The notes under the pieces are model-generated. The model saw nothing but the letters and a program-made list of their open reading frames with translations, was not told the DNA's origin and did not search any database. Made by a program: the position numbers and the translations under genes. A DNA stretch of 12,252 nucleotides from Ghiorsea sp. (GTDB lineage Bacteria; Pseudomonadota; Zetaproteobacteria; Mariprofundales; Mariprofundaceae), in assembly GCA_027019685.1 (NCBI GenBank), contig JALUWH010000149.1, positions 1 to 12,252 of the forward strand. Reading direction: 5' to 3'. Positions 11,264 through 12,252 of the stretch are shown piece after piece (position 1 is the first letter of the stretch; each line of letters starts with the position of its first letter).

Positions 11264-12252
11264 TTGACGAAACAAAGAAAAATCATTCATGTGGATATGG
11301 ATGCATTCTTCGCATCCGTTGAGCAGCGGGATAACCCTGAGTACAGGGGTAAACCATTGATTGTGGGCGGCAAGCCCAATTCTCGCGGTGTGGTGGCGGC
11401 ATGCAGCTATGAAGCGCGTAAGTTTGGCATTCATTCAGCCATGCCATGCTCGCAAGCTTATCGGCTTTGTCCTGAAGCGATTTTTGTGCCTGTGCGTTTT
11501 GCGGCATACCGTGAAGCTTCGGCTCAAATTCGAGAGGTATTTTGGCGTTATGCGGCGCAAGTTGAGCCTCTATCGTTGGATGAAGCTTATTTGGATGTGA
11601 GCTATACGGAATCATTTGATGGTATTGCTACAGACATTGCCAAAGCTATTAAAGCGGAAATCAAAGAAGAAACAGGTTTAATTGCATCGGCAGGTGTATC
11701 TTACAATAAGTTTTTAGCTAAAATTGCATCCGATATGGATAAACCCGATGGTTTATATGTGATTACACCCAAGCAGGGTGCAGCTTTTGTACAATCCTTA
11801 GCCATTGAGAAGTTTTATGGCGTAGGCCCTGCCACAGCCAAAAAAATGAAAGCTTTAAATATACACACGGGTAAAGACCTCAAAGCATGGTCACTATCCG
11901 AACTACAAGTCCATTTTGGCAAGTCTGCTAGCTATTATTATAACATTGCTAAAGGCATTGATGAGCGACCAGTCAAAAGCTTTAGAGAACGCAAATCTTT
12001 GGGTAAGGAAACCACATTTACAACGGATATTTTGGATGTGGATATACTTTTAGCACATCTCAAAACCTTGGCAGAGCAAGTGTTTACAAGCTTGGATAAA
12101 CATAAGTTGCAAGGAAAACGCCTCACCATCAAAGTGAAGTATGCTGACTTTAAACAAGTGACTCGTTCAAAAACAGAAACCTTACCCATGACACAAGAAC
12201 AAGTTTTAACATGTGTTCCCCAGCTCTTAAAACAAACCGAAGCAGGAAAAAG
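11264..12252 (+). CDS. dinB: DNA polymerase IV (Y-family), 3' end outside window
   Basis: The frame is open from TTG 11264 to the window edge: 329 complete codons of a protein normally about 350-400 long. HVDMDAFFASVEQRDNPE (9-26) carries metal ligand D11 and steric-gate F16. SLDEAYLD (104-111) carries D106 and E107. YEARKFGIHSAMP (49-61) is the nucleotide-binding segment. GVGPATAKKM lies in the thumb helix-hairpin-helix, and the little-finger domain begins near KSLGKETTF. The enzyme performs error-prone translesion synthesis. AGGTAG (11255-11260) supports the TTG start. No LexA box was recognised upstream, where the palindromic element sits. Confidence 0.93.
   Translation, partial: MTKQRKIIHVDMDAFFASVEQRDNPEYRGKPLIVGGKPNSRGVVAACSYEARKFGIHSAMPCSQAYRLCPEAIFVPVRFAAYREASAQIREVFWRYAAQVEPLSLDEAYLDVSYTESFDGIATDIAKAIKAEIKEETGLIASAGVSYNKFLAKIASDMDKPDGLYVITPKQGAAFVQSLAIEKFYGVGPATAKKMKALNIHTGKDLKAWSLSELQVHFGKSASYYYNIAKGIDERPVKSFRERKSLGKETTFTTDILDVDILLAHLKTLAEQVFTSLDKHKLQGKRLTIKVKYADFKQVTRSKTETLPMTQEQVLTCVPQLLKQTEAGK

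Noticed and set aside
11283..11615. 110-codon minus-strand frame and other frames at 11231-11600
   Set aside because: They are antisense or out of frame to dinB, whose motifs run without interruption through the region.
1..12252. CRISPR array, tRNA or rRNA genes, riboswitch
   Set aside because: No regularly spaced direct repeats, tRNA-like cloverleaf ending in CCA context, rRNA segments or recognisable riboswitch core were seen on either strand.

Overview
The window is AT-rich DNA from a Gram-negative bacterium, most likely a proteobacterium. Evidence is a SecB chaperone, a lipobox protein with Asp at +2, a PagL-like outer-membrane barrel, a TruC-type pseudouridine synthase and a VF530-family protein. 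The gene content would suit an aquatic sulfur- or iron-oxidising chemolithotroph, but lineage cannot be fixed from this sequence.

Layout. Positions 1-84 are the 3' end of an IS3-family transposase, followed by about 160 bp of non-coding DNA. Positions 247-3923 form a reactive-sulfur island on the + strand: a BigR/SqrR/YgaV-type ArsR repressor, a DUF2892 membrane protein abutting a membrane-anchored rhodanese (together a split YgaP), a cysteine-bearing Crp/Fnr regulator, three more single-domain rhodaneses (lipoprotein, cytosolic, periplasmic) and an ETHE1-like persulfide dioxygenase. After a terminator-containing 319-bp gap comes a tightly packed + strand operon (4243-7267): TauE/SafE exporter, an unrecognised secreted protein, an ICMT/NnrU-like membrane methyltransferase, a TPMT-like soluble methyltransferase and a small two-helix membrane protein. 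secB follows. A hairpin-rich convergent gap separates it from a three-gene minus-strand operon (spermidine-synthase-like protein, VF530 protein, PagL-like protein). The last part is + strand: truC, a peptidoglycan-binding-domain protein, a small protein with a degenerate P-loop set between two palindromic repeat elements, and dinB, which runs off the window.

How the genes may work together. Sulfane sulfur would be sensed by the ArsR protein (C33/C99) and perhaps the Crp-like protein, handed between rhodaneses on both sides of the inner membrane, oxidised to sulfite by the dioxygenase, and exported as sulfite or thiosulfate by TauE. The two methyltransferases beside the exporter suggest a second, methylating route for sulfide or thiols. 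No sulfide:quinone oxidoreductase lies in the window. The most notable regulatory signal is a 24-bp near-identical sequence (21/24) found upstream of the ArsR gene and again upstream of the cytosolic rhodanese, the probable shared operator.
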